Part shown: positions 36,956 through 39,778 of the stretch, piece by piece
Numbering within the stretch: position 1 is the first letter of the stretch
How the letters are laid out: each line of letters starts with the position of its first letter
Virus record (IMG/VR): IMGVR_UViG_3300036760_000153
Span: 1 to 39,778 of that record
Direction: 5' to 3' (one strand)
Source of the DNA: a virus
DNA length: 39,778 nt
The notes under the pieces: model-generated
Told to the model about the DNA's origin: nothing
What the model saw: the letters and a program-made list of their open reading frames with translations, nothing else
Databases searched by the model: none
Made by a program: the position numbers and the translations under genes

Positions 36956-37908
36956 GCGCGATCGAGACGTGGAGCACGACGGCGGGACTCAACAATGCGG
37001 CCAGCCCGAACGGCTTCCCGGAGGGCATGGCGCAGAACGGGTACAACAACAGCGTGCGCGAATTGATGGCGGCGCTGAAGGCGTGGTACACCGACCCCGA
37101 GTATCTCAAGCTCTCCTACGGCTACACGGTGACGCGCGACTCGGCAACGGTCGTGAGAATCTGGGGCGTGAACCTCACTGCGGTCTACGCCGTCGGGCGG
37201 CGCGTGAAGCTGCGCGGCGGCGGCGATACGATCGGCACGGTGACGGCAGTTTCGTTCCCGGCTGCGGATACGCTCGTCACGGTCGCGTCGGTCCCGGTGG
37301 GTACGACCGCGATTGACGCCCACTTCGGTTCTTCGCTGCGCTCGGCTGCGTTTCTTGCGACCGGCAACACGGTCGGGCAGGTTGTGCTCCACACGAGCAC
37401 GGGGCCGCTACTTACTGGCGCGTACAAGAACCACGGCAACGCGATCGGGGAGCTCGCGTTGCACTCACAGACGGGGCCTTTACTGTCGGGCGCGTACTAC
37501 ACCCCGGCGACTCATCGGAGTTTCACGAACCTGACGGGTGGCAACCAGGCGTACACGCTGGCAGCCGAGATTGCGATTTCTGGCATGGCCGCTATAGCGA
37601 TTCCTGGTGGCGGTGACGGAGTAAAGAAGTTCCGCGTGACCGCCGTAGTGCAGTACAACGGAGAGACGGCCTCACAGGATCTGGATATTCGGCTCCATGT
37701 AGGTGCGGCCGGACTAATTACCGACCCCGAACTGACTAGAGTTGAGACTTCAGTAGGCACGAACGACGAGATGATAACTTTATCGACGTACATCATCACT
37801 CCGGCCAATGGGCATCTCGTCACGATTGGCCTGCGATCGGACCAAAACGGGACCATCTACAAGAACGCGACCAATAGCTCTTGGCTCGCGATCGAGCGTG
37901 TCCAGTGA
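36952..37908 (+). CDS. modular tail fibre/receptor-binding protein 1, 318 aa
   Basis: The ATG overlaps the giant-gene stop (ATGA). N-terminal anchor: TWSTTAGLNNAASPNGFPEG, MAQNGYNNSVRELMAALKAW, YTDPEYLKLSYGY (shared with the next gene). A beta domain follows. The hinge ATGNTVGQVVLHTSTGPLLT, GAYKNHGNAIGELALHSQTG is almost identical to that of protein 2. The C-terminal half (from about residue 185) is unrelated to protein 2 and more A+T-rich in codon use. This is a typical layout of an exchangeable receptor-binding tip. Confidence 0.75.
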   Translation: MSAIETWSTTAGLNNAASPNGFPEGMAQNGYNNSVRELMAALKAWYTDPEYLKLSYGYTVTRDSATVVRIWGVNLTAVYAVGRRVKLRGGGDTIGTVTAVSFPAADTLVTVASVPVGTTAIDAHFGSSLRSAAFLATGNTVGQVVLHTSTGPLLTGAYKNHGNAIGELALHSQTGPLLSGAYYTPATHRSFTNLTGGNQAYTLAAEIAISGMAAIAIPGGGDGVKKFRVTAVVQYNGETASQDLDIRLHVGAAGLITDPELTRVETSVGTNDEMITLSTYIITPANGHLVTIGLRSDQNGTIYKNATNSSWLAIERVQ

Positions 37909-38855
37909 GCGAGGTGTACCAATGGTCTCTTGATCCTACCAATGGGTATCAGGCGGTGACAGCGCCGCCCGATGGTATCCCTGAAGGATCATCACAAGAC
38001 AAGTTCTGCGGGACAGCACGCGAGATCATGGCCGCGCTGCGCCGGTTCTACGCTGACCCCGAATGGCTGAACCTAACCGACGGTATTACTACCTACTTCT
38101 ATGACCCGAGCACCGTGTTAGTTGAAGCCGATGTTGCGAGCCAATACCCGATTGGGTGTAGAGTCAAGTTCACTGGCGCAGGCGATGTGATCCTTGTCGT
38201 CAATCACTCGGAATTTCAGTCGCCGTACACAGCCATCGTAGTGACCGGATCTTTTCCGCCTGGCACTGATGCGTTTTACCGATACATCTCTCCAGCCATC
38301 AGCCCTGGTGCTTTAGTCGAAACAGGCAATACCGTCGGCGAGGTGCCGATTCATTCCAGCACAGGCCCGTTGCTCACGGGCGCGTACAAGAACCACGGCA
38401 ACTTGATCGGGGAGCTCGCGTTGCACACGGAGAGCGGGCCATTGCAGGCAGGCGCCTATTTATCGGCGCCGATGTCGTTCAAGTACGGCAGCCATGCACA
38501 GCAAGCATTCAATTCGACCGACCAACAACCGCTCTGGCAATCACTCACCTTTCCTGTCACACCGAACGGTGCGATGAAATTCATGGTGACAGTCAATCTG
38601 GCATGGAACGTAGTGAGTGCGCCGTCAAATGGACGTACAACACTATACCTGTACAGCGGTCCCGCTGGAACGATCCTTGATCCGATCGTCGCCAGAGTCT
38701 CAAAGGGCTACACCGAGTCCGGGGGGAACAACCTGTTCATCACTCGCTTTCAGGTTACTCCAGGGGCGAGCGACACGATCAGTATAAGCTTCAGTTGCGA
38801 CACCTCGTCTACCATATTAGAGGAAACTGGTTATGAAATTGAGCGCGTCGAGTAG
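37905..38855 (+). CDS. modular tail fibre/receptor-binding protein 2, 316 aa
   Basis: GTG at 37905 overlaps the previous stop (GTGA). Paralogue of the preceding gene: anchor with PPDGIPEGSSQDKFCGTARE, IMAALRRFYADPEWLNLTDG, hinge ETGNTVGEVPIHSSTGPLLT, GAYKNHGNLIGELALHTESG, then a different C terminus (SFKYGSHAQQAFNSTDQQPL onward). Both end in IERV plus one residue. The base composition is lower in GC than the head genes throughout most of the gene, a sign of separate acquisition. Probably a second specificity or a partner fibre. Confidence 0.75.
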   Translation: MSEVYQWSLDPTNGYQAVTAPPDGIPEGSSQDKFCGTAREIMAALRRFYADPEWLNLTDGITTYFYDPSTVLVEADVASQYPIGCRVKFTGAGDVILVVNHSEFQSPYTAIVVTGSFPPGTDAFYRYISPAISPGALVETGNTVGEVPIHSSTGPLLTGAYKNHGNLIGELALHTESGPLQAGAYLSAPMSFKYGSHAQQAFNSTDQQPLWQSLTFPVTPNGAMKFMVTVNLAWNVVSAPSNGRTTLYLYSGPAGTILDPIVARVSKGYTESGGNNLFITRFQVTPGASDTISISFSCDTSSTILEETGYEIERVE

Positions 38856-38865
38856 CGAGTCATCT

Positions 38866-38880
38866 GATGGATGATCCATC
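38866..38880. repeat. perfect palindrome over a start codon
   Basis: GATGGATGATCCATC: arms GATGGAT and ATCCATC around a central G. It includes the ATG at 38867 and could form a stem occluding translation, or be a protein or endonuclease site. No other copy was noticed. Confidence 0.5.
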
Positions 38881-39013
38881 GTGGAGTGAGCACGGCTTCG
38901 CGGGCGGGATACGCGTCGGTGCGCCGTGGGCGGCGCTCAAGAAGGCGCGGGTGATCGAGACGGTACTCAGAACGGACGGGCTGACCGATCTGCGCGTGGT
39001 GGAGGTGACCTGA
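38867..39013 (+). CDS. small protein before the lysis genes, 48 aa
   Basis: ATG at 38867; the frame ends with TGA at 39011-39013, overlapping the next ATG (TGATG). The product MDDPSWSEHGFAGGIRVGAP, then WAALKKARVIETVLRTDGLT, is a compact mixed helix/strand peptide with a basic helix. Supported by the tight overlap and coding-like composition. The palindrome at 38866-38880 covers its start. There is no clear SD closer than CGAGTAGCGAG. Function unknown. Confidence 0.5.
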   Translation: MDDPSWSEHGFAGGIRVGAPWAALKKARVIETVLRTDGLTDLRVVEVT

Positions 39014-39276
39014 TGCTCGACACCATCTTCGTTGAGCTGATCCGGTCGGGCGGCATCTCGGGCGCGCTGATCGCGCTCGCGCTGCTCTACCTCGCGCTCC
39101 AGGTGCGCGGGCTGCAACACAGCGTCGAGCGAGTACAGACGCTGATCGAGAAACTAGAGACGCTGATCGGGGAGCGAGTCTTTCCCGCGCTCAACTCACA
39201 CGAGGGGCGGATCTCCAACCTCGAAGGGCACTACGAGGTCTGGCAGGTGATGCGCGACACCAGCAAAGGTAACTGA
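39013..39276 (+). CDS. membrane protein with coiled coil, lysis module
   Basis: An 87-residue protein; ATG 39013 overlaps the previous stop, with GGAGG upstream. One membrane segment (SGALIALALLYLALQV, about residues 14-30) and then a heptad-like helix (LQHSVERVQTLIEKLETLIG) and a polar end (EGHYEVWQVMRDTSKG). The layout is like small phage proteins paired with holins (XhlA-like or spanin-like). The topology suggests a short periplasmic or cytoplasmic tail beyond the helix. Assigned to the lysis module from its neighbours. Confidence 0.65.
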   Translation: MLDTIFVELIRSGGISGALIALALLYLALQVRGLQHSVERVQTLIEKLETLIGERVFPALNSHEGRISNLEGHYEVWQVMRDTSKGN

Positions 39277-39277
39277 C

Positions 39278-39481
39278 ATGAAGGGCTACCTCTCACAGCT
39301 CTGGAACGATCCTGAGTTTTTCACGAACTCGATGCGCTCGCTGATCGGCGCAGCCGCGCTCGGTGCCACCGCTGCGATCGGCATGCCTGTCGGACGCAGC
39401 GTCGGCGAGAAGATCGTCGTCGGTATCGTGGCGGCGCTCGGCGGCGGACTGCTCGGCCTGCCGAGCGCGCGGAAAGACTGA
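39278..39481 (+). CDS. holin-like membrane protein, 67 aa
   Basis: ATG at 39278, one base after the previous stop. Two hydrophobic G/A-rich segments (SLIGAAALGATAAIGMPV and KIVVGIVAALGGGLLGLPSA) with an N-terminal WNDPEFFTNSMR region and a basic end. This is a class II-like holin layout. It is likely to form the membrane lesion for endolysin release. No endolysin gene is seen inside the window and it may follow to the right. Confidence 0.6.
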   Translation: MKGYLSQLWNDPEFFTNSMRSLIGAAALGATAAIGMPVGRSVGEKIVVGIVAALGGGLLGLPSARKD

Positions 39482-39482
39482 C

Positions 39483-39778
39483 ATGAGCGGCAGTCAGGTC
39501 GGCGAGCGATCGGGCGTGCGGCGCTGGACGTGGGGAGTGATGATCGCGCTCGACCAGCTCGGCAACGCGCTGGCCGGCGGGAATCCCGACGAGACGATCA
39601 GCTCGCGCCTGGGCAAGCTCCAGCTGCGCCACGGCGGCACGATTCCGCGCTGGGCCTGGCTCGGGCTCGCGCGGCCGCTCAACGCCGTGCTCGACTGGCT
39701 CGACCCGGGGCACAGCCTCGGCGCGATCGAGTGGGACGAGGCGCGCATTCGCGCGGAGGGCGTCACAGCGCTGCTCGC
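39483..39778 (+). CDS. partial conserved lysis-neighbour protein, runs off right edge
   Basis: The ATG at 39483 follows the holin-like gene, and the frame is open to the window end (98 codons). The product has IALDQLGNALAGGNPDETIS, SRLGKLQLRHGG, then ARPLNAVLDWLDPGHSLGAI, EWDEARIRAEG. The LDQLxNxLxGGxPDETISSR pattern is a widespread small phage protein near holin/lysis genes, with unknown function, as I remember it. The gene continues past base 39778. Confidence 0.65.
   Translation, partial: MSGSQVGERSGVRRWTWGVMIALDQLGNALAGGNPDETISSRLGKLQLRHGGTIPRWAWLGLARPLNAVLDWLDPGHSLGAIEWDEARIRAEGVTALL

Noticed and set aside
36952-38855. Diversity-generating retroelement acting on the tail fibres
   Set aside because: No reverse transcriptase gene, no template/variable repeat pair with adenine-biased changes. 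The shared block is a conserved hinge rather than a hypervariable end.
1-39778. Terminal direct repeats or circular closure of the window
   Set aside because: The first and last bases show no shared sequence on reading, and both edges cut open frames, so the window is an internal slice or an arbitrary cut.
1-39778. tRNA genes
   Set aside because: No cloverleaf with a TTCRA arm and CCA-like end was recognised on either strand. A covariance scan would be decisive but could not be run.

Overview
The window looks like about 40 kb of a tailed, high-GC double-stranded DNA phage, or a prophage of one, with a podovirus-type particle. The evidence is a continuous late module: small terminase-like gene, large terminase, long portal, scaffold, SU10/DUF5309-type capsid, short head-tail adaptor, P22 gp10-like tail-hub protein, tail fibres and an 1800-residue virion protein. 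No tape-measure or sheath gene is seen. Genes are tightly packed, with many 4-base ATGA/GTGA/TTGA overlaps. The host cannot be named. Canonical Shine-Dalgarno (SD) sites and several Sec-type signal peptides point to a bacterium. Both window edges cut a gene, so the genome continues on both sides.

Layout. (1) 1-4155, minus strand: early operon running leftward from a divergent control region. It holds a Cys-rich gp3-like protein, a PD-(D/E)XK nuclease, an Acb2/Tad1-type cyclic-nucleotide sponge (predicted anti-CBASS), a coiled-coil protein and an alanine-repeat protein. (2) 4282-7005, plus strand: Cro-like regulator, replication-organiser-like protein, RecA/DnaB-fold ATPase, two small proteins and a RusA-type resolvase. 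(3) 6893-11219, minus strand: accessory operon ending in a catalytic-domain-only tyrosine recombinase. It carries DUF3560-like and DUF7007-like proteins and unusual structured leaders. (4) 11331-12194, minus strand: HTH repressor and ribbon-helix-helix-like genes. (5) 12195-13377: gene-poor region with a minus-strand mini-operon (40-aa membrane peptide plus basic protein) that has its own promoter and leader hairpin. (6) 13378-39778, plus strand: three exported proteins including a calcineurin-like phosphoesterase, then terminase (with intein), head, tail and the start of a lysis module.

Regulation. A 22-26 bp imperfect dyad occurs three times: twice in the divergent region 4156-4281 and once before the 11219 operon. 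This suggests one repressor controls all early promoters. Six genes have a short GC hairpin directly 5' of the SD. Two of the minus-strand leaders are homologous, with compensatory stem changes.

Most notable: the three-site operator set, the repeated SD-hairpin leaders, the predicted anti-CBASS sponge, the terminase intein, a probable stop-codon-loss fusion at 27572, a tandem triplication of a structural gene, two modular tail fibres sharing a near-identical DNA hinge, and an HELFH motif in the giant virion protein.
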